Of a stretch of 64,000 bases of DNA, positions 45,530 to 57,021 are shown one piece after another. How positions within the stretch are numbered: position 1 is the stretch's first letter; every line of letters begins with the position of its first letter. The notes beneath the pieces were generated by a model. That model did not search any database. It was not told the origin of the DNA and was given only the letters and a program-made list of their open reading frames with translations. Origin of the DNA: Uranotaenia lowii (Eukaryota > Arthropoda > Insecta > Diptera > Culicidae); NCBI RefSeq assembly GCF_029784155.1, contig NC_073691.1:131998714-132062713 (forward strand), given 5' to 3'. A program made the position numbers and the translations under genes.

Positions 45530-45929
45530 CGATTTCAGACGGGGGGTTTAATAATGGAATGTTTTGGGTTTTTTTTTTTGATATTTTCATCACGATTATT
45601 CATCGATTGTGATGTCAAAAAAGCTTTTGTTTTGCCTGAGCTAAGATTGGATGATGAATGGTGGAGAGTGTGCCGAACGCGGTGCTCCATATTGGGCACA
45701 TCAGCTCTGATCCACAACTCCGAATCTCAACTTGCTAACGTGTTTGGCTTGTAAGTCAAAAGTCTAGGGATGGAATCCCGAGAAAGGGTGTCCACGATGA
45801 AATTGCCACATTACTCTAACTTTTCCACTTTTGGGTACAAATTAATGAAAATTTGGGTGGATTTAGTTCATAGTGCATTGTTTACATACCATGTTTTCAT
45901 GGTTCAGTCGGTCTAATGCTTTTTCGAAA
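45530..45929. other. Spacer with a weak tRNA-like block
   Basis: GCTTGTAAGTC and GGGATGGAATCCCGAG near 45748-45785 faintly resemble an anticodon arm and a T arm. The B box departs from consensus, so this is only a hint of a tRNA relic. Confidence 0.2.
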
Positions 45930-46241
45930 TCACGAACACCAACAGAAGAGAGTTCTGGAATTTGTTGATTTGTTCCAAATTCCAATAATTCGTAGCGTTG
46001 TGATGTGGTCTACACACGATCGTCCGGATCGGAATCCCGTCGGAGTGTAGCGTCGATTTTCTCCTGGATCCTGTTTAGGATCACCTTGAAGAGTTATTTG
46101 AAGGTTGTACAGATCAACGCCTCGCCAGTTACCGCACTCTGTCAGGTCTCCTTTCTTCGAGACCTCTACTAGGATACTCTCCATCCAGTCGGCTGGGAAT
46201 ATTGCAGTATCCCAGATGTCAGCGGAAAGACGGTTTAACAT
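45930..46241 (-). pseudogene. LINE reverse transcriptase fragment
   Basis: The minus-strand frame reads IFPADWMESILVEVSKKGDLTECGNWRGV, then TGFRSGRSCVDHITTLRII, two consecutive RT motifs as in RTE/CR1-type LINEs. It lies head to head with the plus-strand LINE copy that begins at ~46245 and differs from it in sequence, so it is a separate family. Confidence 0.7.
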
Positions 46242-46571
46242 TTATGCTGACAGGCTATCGAACGGTAGACAATGTGCAACTCGAGACCCCATACACCCAG
46301 CCTTTGGGTAGTGGTCATACCACCTCTTGTCTGCAACTCCGATTCTGTATTTCCCTGTGGAGCTAGCTGGGGTGCGAGCAACCTTAGCGGAGATCGTGTA
46401 CCGAATCCCAGTGGATGTTTTGGTCGCATGCAGACTGATCTGGTGGTGTTCGGGACCCAAAACAGCAACATCACGACGGTCCTCCTGCGAGATAGTGGGA
46501 TTAGCTGCGGGCCTTGAGAGCCCGTGACTGCAAAATACATAATCAACGATCAACAAACAACATATTTCGGA

Positions 46572-47290
46572 TGAAAATCGGCAAAGACCCACGCGAAAAA
46601 AGGGAATGGCGATTGGAAACTTGGAACTGCCGATCTCTAAATTCTGTGGGCAGTATCCACGTGCTCTCCAACGAATAGAAGAGACAAAAATTAGACATCG
46701 TAGTGCTGCAGGATGTATGTATGCTGGAAGGGCTCCACGGTACGAACTTACCCAAATGGTCGTGCCATCTACCAGAGTTGCAGCAACACACACGAGCTTG
46801 AAACAGCTTTTATAGTGATGGGAAAGATGCAAAAGCGCGTGATCGGGTGGTGGCCGATCAACTCACGAATGTGCCGGTTGAGAATCAAGGGCCGGTTCTT
46901 CAACGTGCACAGCCCTCACCTCGGAAGTACCGGTGACAACAAAGACGAATTTTACGCTCAGCTGGAGCGTGAATACGACCGTTGCCCAAAACATGATATC
47001 AAGATCGTCATCGGGGATTTTAACGCTCAGGTCGGCCAGGAGGAGGAATTCAAACCGACAATTGGAAGGTTCAGTGCGCACCAGCTGACCAACGAAAACG
47101 GCCTCAGACTGATAGATTTCGCCGCCTCCAAACAAATGGCGTAGTACCTTTTTCCAGCACAGCCTCCCACACAAGTACACCTGGAGATTATCGTACCAAA
47201 CGCAATCAGAGATCGTCCACGTTTTGATAGACAGCCGGCACTTCTCGGACATCATCGACGTCTGATCCTGTCGAGGCGCCAACATCGAGT
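46572..47290 (+). pseudogene. LINE copy B endonuclease domain
   Basis: With frameshifts it shows WRLETWNCRSLNSVGSIHVL (the N motif) at ~46607, AFIVMGKMQKRVIGWWP at ~46805, GRFFNVHSPHLGSTGDNKDEF at ~46890, IVIGDFNAQVGQEEEF (GDFN motif) at ~47005, and DSRHFSDIIDV near 47230 before SDH-like sequence. This is an exonuclease/endonuclease/phosphatase fold that nicks target DNA. Frameshifts lie near 46680 and 47145. Confidence 0.75.
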
Positions 47291-47519
47291 CAGACCATTG
47301 TCGACCATGGGCGAAGATGCGTTCAAAACTTTCCGTAGTGAACAACACACGAAACCGGCGCCCACCTCGGTTAACACGTTCGTCGCCACGCTCATTTTGG
47401 TAGTTTTGCTAGCCGGGCCCAAAGAAATTTTCAGAGAGAGAAGGCAAAGAGGGAGAACTCCCATATTTGAAACGTGTGGCGAAGCTGAGCGGTAAACTCC
47501 AGTAAGAGAGCGTCACCTG

Positions 47520-49535
47520 CTTTTTGATGTGACGGGGCCCCCCAGGAAATACACCCGTCTGCCGAATATGGGTGACGTGGTGACGAACGTGTTAAATATC
47601 GCTCGACTGAAGCAACCTGAGGTCGCGGCAGACAACGCGCAATCGGTCGAAGCAGCGCTGCCGGCAGAGGGCGAGCTTGACGAAGCTTCCCTCGAGGACT
47701 GTTGGGATACCATCAAGACAGCCATCAACAGTGCTGCGGAGAACGTCATCGGTTATGTGGAGCGAACTCGAGGGAACGACAGGTTCGACGAGGAGTGTAG
47801 GAGGATGATGAACGAAGAAAACGCCACGCGGGCGGCAGTTGTCAAACAGGCACCCGTCGGAACGTGGAAAATCACCGACAGTGGAAGAGGCAGCGAGTCC
47901 GAATTTTCCGGGAGAAAAAGCGCCACCTGGAGGAGGAGGATCTTGAGAAGCTGAACCAGCTGCATCGTTCCCAAGGAACAAGAAAGTTCTATCAGAAACT
48001 CAACGCATCCCGCAAAGGTTTCGTACCGCAAGCCGAAATGTGCCGGGACAAGGATTGAGGCATCCTGACGGACAATCGTGAGATGATTAAAAATGTGGAA
48101 GCAGCACTTCGATGAACACCTGAACGGCGCACATGCATCAGACCGAAGCGGTGGGGGAAGCTACATCGCCGTCGTAGCCGACGACGAAGAGAAGCCACTC
48201 CCAACGATGAGTGATGTTAAGGAAGCCATTGGTCTAGGAATGATGACATCGCAGCTGAACTTGTCAGAATGAGCCCGGACAAGTTGGCCTATTTCTTACA
48301 TCGGTTGATGGTCCGGATCTGGAACACAGAACAGCTACCGGAGGAGTGGAAGGAGGGGGTAATATGCTTAAAAATAGGACTGTGAGAACTACCAAGCGAT
48401 CACTGTCCTCAGTGCCGCCTACAAAGTGCTGTTCCGAATCTTACTCCGCCGCCTAACGCCACAAGAAAATAGATTTGTGGGAAGTCATCAGGCCGGATTC
48501 ATGGAGGGACAGTCCACAAATGACCTCATCTTAACACTACGGCACATCCTTCATCGACTTCAAAGCCGCATACGACACTATCGACCGTAACGAGCTATGG
48601 AAAATCATGGACAAGAAAGGCTTTTCCGGAAAGCTGACCAAACTGATCAAGGCGACGGTGGATAGAACGCAGTGCTGTGTGCGGATTTCGGGTGAATTGT
48701 TGAATTCATTCGAATCGCACAACGGGCTTCGACAAGGCGATGATCTATCCTGCATGATGTTCAACGTGGCGCTAGAAGGTGTTATTCGACGAGCGGTGGG
48801 CGAAATGCGGGGTTCGATTTTCAACAGATCCAGTCATCTTATCTGCTTTGTCGACAACATTGATATAGTCGGCTCATCATCTGCGGCGGTGAAGGAGATC
48901 TATCGCATACTGAAACGCGAAACAAGAAGTATTGGGGTAATAATTAATACGTCCAAGACAATAACTGGCCTACGGATCCGAAACCGACCGAGCCCACTTG
49001 TCCAGTAATAACAAGGTCACGATCGACGGCGACGAGCTGGAGATAGTCGAAGACTTTGTCTATCTCGGCTGACCGCAGACAATGACACCAGCGGTGAGAT
49101 CCGGCGGTGAGTTATCAGCGGAAGTCGTGCCTACTATGGACTCTACAAGCAACTGCGATCGAGAAGGCTTAGCCCTCGCACGAAGTGCAACCTGTATATG
49201 ACGCTCATTAGACCGGTTGTTCTCTCCGGGCACGAGGCATGGATATTGCTAGAAGAGGACCTGCGTTCACTCGGAGTATTCGAGCGACGAGTGTAAAGAA
49301 CCGATCTATCTTTGGCGGCGTGCAGGAGAACCGAGTGTGAAGGCGAAGGATGAATCACGAAACCGCACGACTATAGGTGGTGAAAGCAGGAAGGAACGAG
49401 ACGAGCAGAGGCGCAACGAGCAAGGTAGTAAGATCAAGTGGAGCGTGATCTGGCGTATGTGGGATGCCTGAGAAGTTGGAGAACGGCTGCCATGGACCGA
49501 GTGAATTGGAGGAATATTGTTCATCAGGTTATGTC
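47520..49535 (+). pseudogene. LINE copy B linker and reverse transcriptase
   Basis: The linker has ALPAEGELDEASLEDCWDTIKTAINSAAENVIGYVERTR (~47660) and TRKFYQKLNASRKGFVPQAEMCRDKD before a stop at 48057. RT motifs follow: LPEEWKEGVI (~48330), YKVLFRILLRRL (~48420), GSHQAGFMEGQSTNDLI (~48480), then FIDFKAAYD in another frame, LNSFESHNGLRQGDDLSCMMFNVALEGVIRRAVGEMRGS (~48705-48820), and the palm CFVDNIDIVG, where FADD has become FVDN. The C-terminal part is fragmentary. It cannot be active. Confidence 0.8.
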
Positions 49536-49553
49536 GTGAGACCAAATAAATAA

Positions 49554-51179
49554 ATAAATAGTCCCAAGGAATTTTAAGGTTTTGGTTAAAAATAAGCACA
49601 GAAAACGGCGCGAAATAAACAAGAAAAGATAAACTGTCATAAGATGTATATTTTGCATAAAAAAACATTCCAATTTTATTCAGTATTATTTTTGGAAAAA
49701 CAAAATTTAAAGACGGCTGAAATATTAACAATTTATCATGTGCAACGATGGGGCAGAGGACAACAATTCACAAATCACTCTACCATGAATTCAAAAATAC
49801 AACTCAATAAAGTGTATCTAAAATGAAACTCCGCTGGGTAATATGATTTATGCATCACTTTCCGAACGAACGAACAGTTCGAAACCAATTTGGTTGAAAA
49901 CAAACGTCGAAGCTCACTTGCTTGGTAGGTACCTTTTTTGCCTTTCATTTAACTCGTTTTATGCTTCGATAAACTGTTCAATTGCATCATCAACGATTTA
50001 TTTTGATGTGGGAATTTTCGTGGTCAATTTCATGAATGGTTTGTTTTTAAGGTGTCTTTTATGGACACCGAAATGAACTAATGATTTGCTCACCAAGCGG
50101 ATGATCGCATCAATATCATTCATTTTGTTTGAAATTTTTGCGTGATTTCCTCATAAATTATGAAGAGCAGTTGTGAACAAGCTACTCATATTGTGTTGAA
50201 TAAATTTATTTTGGTACCCTTCAAAGAAGCTCACTGTTAGATTAGATTATTTGCACCATAAATTTAGCAGCAAGGGATGTATTTTGCTTAAATTTTGGCA
50301 TCTTTTGGGAATCTTAACGAGTGCCTTATTGAATCGGGAAAACCCAAAGCTCCCTGGAAAGGACAACAAAAACTGCTGTAAGTAGATATGGAAATGTGAA
50401 GCAAAGCGAAACCGCAACCCTGATGAAGCGTACCAGTCAGAAGTAGATAGCAACGACAAAACGCTAAAGTCTGACTGACAGAGCATGATTTTGCTGCTGC
50501 AGATGTTGGAAAAATTGCTTCTCGTCTTTTGGCTTCAGCTGTTTCCACATTATGCACAGAGAAGATTGGACGAAGGAGAAGGGAAATTGACTGTCCCAAA
50601 GCATCCCAGCGGAGTTCTGGCTTAATGATTCCTGCTCGCAATTTTCCCGGTACGTTTGAGCCAGGACTCGACGCAAGGACAATCAGCAGCAGACAAGAAG
50701 AGCAGACTAGAACTGAACTGGGCTGGCATTTCGAAATTGGGTGGATGTCGGGGAAAAACGATGGAGCCAGGCGCGGTGTGAATACAACAAAGCATGTCTC
50801 GAGTGGAACGCATCAGGGCGACTTAAATGAACAAGAATGAGAACATTTTTCCCCTCAGATAATCTTAGTCTGCCATTAGAATCTTGGCACGAGGCGAGAG
50901 ATCGAGGAAAAGAGGACTGGGAAATATATTTTAGCTTCAAATACTAACGCTGTCGTCGTCTCGTGCTGCAGCTGGCTAAGGAACATTGTCCTTAAGCATG
51001 TGCTCTCAGAATTGTTTAGCAGATTAAAATTCATGAGATTATTTATTGCGTCGATATTGGTAATTTGATGCTTCAAATTACGCTCGCTTAAAATTGGGTG
51101 AAAAATAGGATTCAACGTTCCCGTCGAATAGCTGACTTAAATTCCATTTTTGCGTACCAAATTGGCAAACAACGGTCGT
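49554..51179. other. No supported gene
   Basis: The segment 50300-50830 is less AT-rich with frames of ~100 codons on both strands, none recognised. I see no terminal repeats. Confidence 0.35.
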
Positions 51180-53731
51180 CCCAAGTAACACAGATTGTGC
51201 CAACTAGCATTAGGAAGTTTTATTATGGTTTAATTATGGCATTTTTTTGTGCAACTCGTTTTATGGCGGTTTTATTATGGTCATGCAGAATGCTTATAAT
51301 TTTTTTTCAACCATATGTCTTCAGATGGTTTTGAAAACACTAATAAAACTTTCATTAAACATGCTGTTTTAGTTATTTTGAAAGAGTTGTGCATGCTTTT
51401 TTTAAACTATAATAAAACACAAACCTAGAAGTTTGCTCCAAGCTTTCTTTTGCATGTTCTATAATAGCACTCAGTGCATGATTATTAAACCGCCATAAAA
51501 CTTATTGACAGTTCTCGATCAAGATGTCAAAACAGGACACGCTCAGATTAGATAGCACATATTTGAATTGGAACTCCCATTTTTACACATTTTTGGTAAG
51601 TTATGCGTGTTGGTTTTGAGTTAAAATTAAAAAAATACATCTTTGAAAACTTGAAATCACCGAAAGTGGTATGAATATCTTTACAATATGAGTATTGAGT
51701 GAAAGGGCCCAAATAGTAGGAAAAAAATTCAAGATCATTAATTCAAGATGGCGGCTTCCGCTTTTATTTTCAAAGCTGTAAATTACTGAAAATATCGTGA
51801 AACCTTCACAATATGGTTATTAGGTGAAAGTAATAAACGAGTAGAAGTCAAATTTCGTTGCCCGTCGCCATCTTAAATCCAAGATGGCGGCTTCCACTCA
51901 ACTTGAAAATACTGTAAATGACTGAAAATCGCATAAAACCCATATTATAGGGGTATAAGTTGAAAGAGATCAACCGGTAGAAGTTGAATTTCGCTATCTG
52001 ACGCCATCTAGAAATCCAAGATGGCGGCTTCCGCTAAACTTTAAAAATGCTCTAAATCATTGGATATCGCATGAAACCTCCAAAATATGGGTGTTTGTCA
52101 ATTGGGATAAGCTATAAAAAGTTTATTTTTGCATTCTGACGCTATCTTGAAATCCAAGATGGTGGCTTCAGCTGAACTTAAAAATACTGCCAAATATATT
52201 GTATTGGGTGCTAAGGCTAAATGATAGAAGTCAAATATCTCTTTTCGCGTTTCTCTGAAAATCTGTAAGTGACTGAAAATCCCACAAAAACCACCACAAT
52301 ACAGACCCCGCTCGTTTTTGGCAACATTCGATTTTGGCAACATCGAAATTGGCACATGTGCCTAAATCAAACGGTTAACAGAAACAACATAACCTTATAG
52401 TTTTCGCTAGAATAAGACCAATACAATTTAAACATAATAGCATGATAGGAATAATAGAATTACATAAATGGTAAAAAAAAACAAAAACTATATACAAAAC
52501 AAGAAAAGTGCTCAATGCATTTGAAACATAATGAAAAAATAATAAAAGGGATTTAAAATGATCTAAATTGTCTTAAAATAGTAGTTTAATGTAGTATTAC
52601 GTGAAAAAAGTTGTGTTCAAGCGATTTTCATTGATTAACAGTTTTTTTAATTCAGTGGAAGCTGCCATCTTGGATTTCAAGATGGCGTCGGAAAGAAAAA
52701 AATCGACTTCTAGTTTAGCCCTTTCACCCAATACCCGTATAGTGGTGGTTTAATGCGACTTTTTGTCAGCATTAAGCATTAAAAGATGAGCGGATGTCAC
52801 CATCTTGGATTTCAAGATGGCGTCTGATAGCGAAATTCAACTTCTACTCGTTTAGCCCTTTCGCCCGATACCCATTTTGTTGGGGTTTCATGCGATTTCA
52901 AGTCATTTACACCATTTTAAAGTTCAGCGGAAGCCGCCATCTTGGATTTCAAGATGGCGTCAGACAACGAAATTTGACTTCAACTCATGATTTATTCCAC
53001 GCGTCATTCAAAACCAATCCCTTTTCATTCAAAAAGTCTGTCCTCATTTACTGTACTAATGATTAACAACTCAGAAATGAGGAACTCAACCTTAGCGTGT
53101 AATTGGTTGGCTTGCGAGAGAAACGTTAAATCGTAGCTTTTTTTGGGGTCATCATTAAACCATAATAAAACTATGAATTGACTCACGCCATGTTGGTTGC
53201 AAAATCGAAGGGCACAAAATGACGCCATGTTGATGGATCCACAATGCATGCATTGGAAAATATTTTTTCAGGCCTTTTTCCATCAATTCCATCATGATTG
53301 ACCAACAGATTTGACGAGGCGCATTTATTTTAAGATACTATTTCATATACATTTTACCTAAAATCTTGACTGGCAGTAGAAAAGAAGCTCAATATATGGT
53401 TGAAACATTGGTTTTTTTAGCTATTAATTTTACCAGATCATATCTGAATAATGCAATCATCATTTATCAACCATTATGGTTGCTGGAAAAAATAAAAAAA
53501 AAACTCCGAGAACTGACAGAACCGAAAAAAAAACAAAAATGTCTAACATGTTTTATAATAGCTTTTTAAAAGCTTTGGTGACCAACAATTATATGTCTTG
53601 GTGACGTTTCTAGGGTAGGGCCAAATAGTCTGATTTTGGCTTTGTTAGAGTCCAGGTGATGTTATGAAGATTAATGCGATAGTCCAAACGATATTTTGCT
53701 GACCATAATAAAGCTAAAATAGTTACTTGGG
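51180..53731. mobile_element. Foldback-type element with inverted arrays of a 136-bp unit
   Basis: The termini are CCCAAGTAAC (51180-51189) and GTTACTTGGG (53722-53731). The left arm carries four units marked by AAGATGGCGG (or GGTGG) at 51745, 51881, 52018 and 52155, period 136-137. The right arm carries three in reverse, marked by CCATCTTGG at about 52665, 52800 and 52937. A unique ~450-bp centre lies between. Near the ends are TTTTATTATGGTTT and its complement. There is no transposase. The TSD is unclear. FB elements of Drosophila have the same plan; the superfamily is unknown. A similar end, CCAAGTAACACCGATGG, occurs at 59212. Confidence 0.75.
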
Positions 53732-54822
53732 GTGTCACTCAGCTTCCTCATTTCCCGAAAAGTGAAATTCGTAGATGGTTTTCTTCCACGGTTAATTTTT
53801 CCTCTCCTTTTCTCTCCCTACTAACTGTTCACGAATCATCGATCGATCGGGATGGCAAAATGCGAGGTTGATTGCCACACTCTTTGAATTCTAGTGAAAG
53901 GGAAACCATTTGGTATACATTTTTTTCTCACTCTGGTTTCTACCTCGATTTGTCATTTGGCAACACTTTTGGGAGTATCGATTACTATCGTTGCTTTCCT
54001 TAACAGGAGAAAATCTATCTGCTACCGTTTTATTTGAGTTTTCCTAATCGATTAAGAACCAGAAGTGAGAACGTTTTGGCACAAATTTGCCATTGAAATC
54101 AAGAGGAAACTGACGATATGGTTAAAAAAAAGTTAATTCGATTCGTTTGGATGTGATTTGATAGTTGCTTCAGTCCTTTGTTGAAAACACTTTAGACACA
54201 TTCCACCGTGATGTGAAATCGCTTTTCCGGACTTATCTGAACTGTTATCATTCTAGAAGTCAACCTGTTTACTTTAAAATGAAAAAAAAAAAATATATCA
54301 GCAAACGGTCGCAAGTTGAATTTCTTTTAAAATGAATATAATTTGGTCATTTAAAATTTTTAAGTTGTTTGTGTTTTGATCGACTTCTTTTGTGACGTAA
54401 ATTCAAAGACGGTTGAAACATAGATAGAACTGATTACTTTTGACTTCAGTACATACCACTTTGATTTCCTGTTTTCTCTGTGGAAAAAGGATATCGGTGT
54501 ATTCTTGGCTGATAAAGAGAATCAACTGCCCTAATCCCTCGAATGAACTTTATGTACTTATTAATGAACTTCAAAGTAGCAAAAGACTTTAATGTGTACG
54601 CTGTATGTGACTTATTTTGTCCAATTCCCATGAGTGAACTATATGTACTCATCAATGAACTTGAAAGTTGCAAAAGTGATTGTTAAGTACTTTTTAAGGG
54701 ATTTAAGTCACATGAAGGGCACAAAAGCGCTCAAAACGGGATTTATTAAGTCACAAAACGTGCATTGAGGTGCTTCCAAAATAACATCACCACTTTGAGT
54801 TTTAGTTTCAGATAGAAAAGCG
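53732..54822. repeat. AT-rich DNA with a 91-bp direct duplication
   Basis: Two diverged copies of GAACTTTATGTACTTATTAA start at 54545 and 54636 (GAACTATATGTACTCATCAA), each followed by TGAACTT-AAAGT-GCAAAAG. Otherwise nothing is seen. Confidence 0.5.
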
Positions 54823-54875
54823 TGGCTTGTGGTAGCGTGTTCAATTCTCACCACGAAGGTTGGGGTTCGATCTCC
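54823..54875 (+). other. tRNA-like Pol III promoter remnant
   Basis: TGGCTTGTGGTAGCG (54823-54837) is A-box-like and GGGGTTCGATCTCC (54862-54875) is B-box-like with one extra base. A T-run follows at ~54889. It is probably a SINE head or tRNA relic. Confidence 0.4.
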
Positions 54876-55018
54876 AAAGCCGGGTAATTTTTTTTCAATA
54901 AAGTAATTTGATGCTTGAGAGACCATTCTGATGGGGTATATGAAGGAAATGATGGAAAGAAGCAATGGAGCTATTTGTCGAGTTTATAATCCGGCGCGTG
55001 GCATCCATGTAAAGGGTG

Positions 55019-55892
55019 ATACGCACTATGGGGCAGTTCCATACAATGAGGCGGCAAAAAGTATGATTAGGTGTTTCGGGCTATTTTGTTAATTTTGAAA
55101 ATTTTGTATGAAAATTACTATTTTAACTAACTTAAAATAAATACTAACAAAAATTTTGTGTAAATAACTTATAAAGTACGATGCTTGGTGTTATTTTTGA
55201 CCCTACTTTTTATTTCTTTTGGAAACCGGGTTTTGGACTAATTGATAATTAAATGATTAATAAGATCAAGAAATTTCATTAAACTAAAGAGAAAAATGTG
55301 TGAAATGATTGATAAATCATGAGAAACATTTTTTTTTGACAAACCAACATCAACTTTGTTGAATTTATACTCATTAATGGGTAAAAATTACCCATTTGCA
55401 TGATATTTTCAGCTTTATTTGACTATAACTCAAAAAACGGTGCTTTAAGGTGCCTGTAATCTCTGTCATTGTATTTTTAGGACTTTAAAATAGATCTTGA
55501 TAGTGAAAAGAGCATGGGGAAATGCGGGATTTTTTTGGCTAGGTTTTAAAGTTTTTGACTTTTGAAAAAAATAATTATTGACTCATTTTTATCATAGATC
55601 AATTAAGTGTGTAAAAATTTGGAATGGTTCAAATGATAGCTTTTAATATAAGCTTTGATATGATGTACTTGGAATTGAAAAATATGATGTGATTTAATTT
55701 TTTTCTTCATCATATAAATTTTTTAATTTTTCAAAGTCTGATGACTGTGGTGCGTTCAGTATTCAAGATAATGAGTTGAAAAACTTGGAATATCTTAGTT
55801 AAATATTAAGTTATTAACTAGTAAAAATAAAAAATCGATCCGATAAAGTTCAGTTTTTGACTTTTTGCCGCCTCAAACCCCATAGTGATACG
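55019..55892. repeat. Target-site duplication ATACG flanking the RSS-ended element
   Basis: ATACG occurs at 55019-55023 and again at 55888-55892, directly abutting the terminal CACTATG heptamers. Removing the insert and one ATACG restores the mariner terminal repeat seen in copy 1, which confirms the boundaries independently. Confidence 0.95.
55024..55887. mobile_element. Transib/RAG-like non-autonomous transposon with 12/23 signals
   Basis: Left end: heptamer CACTATG (55024-55030), 23-nt spacer (55031-55053), nonamer GCAAAAAGT (55054-55062). Right end, inverted: heptamer 55881-55887, 12-nt spacer (55869-55880), nonamer 55860-55868. Both heptamers and nonamers match exactly. The six bases before each nonamer (GAGGCG) and GGG after each heptamer also match. 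The V(D)J consensus is CACAGTG and ACAAAAACC with 12- or 23-nt spacers, and Transib elements have CAC-starting heptamers and 5-bp TSDs (known). The interior is AT-rich with no transposase, so it must move in trans. Transib assignment is inference. Confidence 0.85.
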
Positions 55893-56008
55893 GTCAAAAT
55901 TTGGTCAAGGAAAAACGCGTGTAAATCGGTGAAATTATTTAAAAAAAAAAGTCAAATTAAATTTCTTTTTCAGGTTTAATTTGTATAAAATTCAGGAAAA
56001 ATATTCAG

Positions 56009-56866
56009 TTAGGCTTCCGCTTTTTCAAATCCGAATTGCCGGGCCTTACGCTTAACCCCTGCCATCAGATTTTGTACAGCCACCTTGTCCACCTTCTTCG
56101 CCGCAGAAAGCCAGTTTGCCTTGAACTGCTGCTCGTCCTTAGCATTTTTTTTGGTCTTCTTTAGGTTCCGCTTGACAATTGCTCAGTATTTCTCAATTGG
56201 GCGGAGCTCTGGCGTGTTGGGAGGGTTCTTGTCCTTGGGAACTACCTGCACGTTGTTGGCGGCGTACCACTCCATGGCCTTTTTACCGTAATGGCAAGAT
56301 GCCATATCCGGCCAAAACAGTACGGAACAAGCGTGTTTCTTCAGGAAAGGCCTCAGACGTTTATTCAAACACTCTTTCACGTAAATTTCTTGGTTGACAG
56401 TCCCGGAAGCTATGAAAATGCTGCTTTTCAAGCCACAGGTACAGATGGCTTGCCAAACCAGATATTTCTTCGCGAACTTTGACAGTTTCATGTGCTTGAA
56501 AATATCTGCTACCTTTCCCCTTCCTTTTGCCGTATAAAACTCCTGTCCCGGAAGCTGCTTGTAGTCGGCTTGACGTAAGTTTCGTCGTCCATTACCACGC
56601 AGTCAAATTTCGTCAGCATCGTCGTGTACAACCTCCGGGATCGCTTTGGCCGTCGTATTCTGTTTATCATCGCGATTTGGAGTCACTACGTTCGTGTAAG
56701 TCGATAGTCCGGCTCGTTTTTTGGCTCGATGCACGGTTGTAGACGATACACCTAGCTTATTTGCGGCATCTCGGAGAGAGGTTAGGGTTTCGCTTGAAAC
56801 TACCGGCAACTTTTCGTGATGCGCGAGCGAAATTTTGATACGCTGCTCTTCTTCCTAGGACGGCAT
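56009..56866 (-). pseudogene. DD37E mariner transposase, copy 2
   Basis: On the minus strand the start ATGCCGTCC is followed at once by a stop (MPS-stop-EEEQR). Further on are LRDAANKLGVSSTTVHRAKKRAG (second HTH), FAKKYLVWQAICTCGLKSS, WPDMASCHYGKKAMEWYAAN with the second catalytic Asp, and PELRPIEKY with the final Glu 38 residues later. A stop follows directly. The C-terminal tail GVKRKVRQFGFEKAEA lies near 56010-56060. The gene is dead; its lesions differ from those of copy 1. Confidence 0.85.
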
Positions 56867-57021
56867 TTTAACAACTGAAGAGTGAATTCCAAAATCAATA
56901 TAGGAGCAACATTCTACACACATACACCTTCAAAAAGAGGGGTGTTCAGGTTTTTTAAATGCAAAATTGAAAGAAATGCGTCAAGTTCATATTGACCAAA
57001 TTTTGAACGTATCACCCTTTA

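Larger units (their letters stand above)
46245..49553 (+). mobile_element. RTE-like LINE copy B (longer, decayed)
   Basis: This is the same family as copy A at 16786-18072. It keeps a 5' leader (46250-46560), an endonuclease, a linker and an RT, and ends with AAATAAATAAATA at ~49540-49553. Copies A and B differ by many substitutions and indels, so both are old. No TSD was found. Confidence 0.75.
55012..57019 (-). mobile_element. DD37E Tc1/mariner element, copy 2, split by an RSS-ended element
   Basis: The ends AAGGGTGATACG (55012-55023) and the reverse complement of CGTATCACCCTT (57008-57019) are flanked by TA at 55010-55011 and 57020-57021. The left inverted repeat is cut after 12 bases by the 864-bp element at 55024-55887 and resumes at 55888 with ATACGGTCAAAATTTGG. 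Confidence 0.9.

Noticed and set aside
51720..53000. Regular ~136-bp repeats considered as a CRISPR-like array
   Set aside because: The repeats are long, diverged throughout and inverted between two arms, in a eukaryotic context; there are no short repeats with unique spacers.
55012..55023. The 12-base AAGGGTGATACG as a separate solo mariner end
   Set aside because: It joins exactly with 55888 onward after removal of the RSS-ended insert, so it belongs to mariner copy 2.
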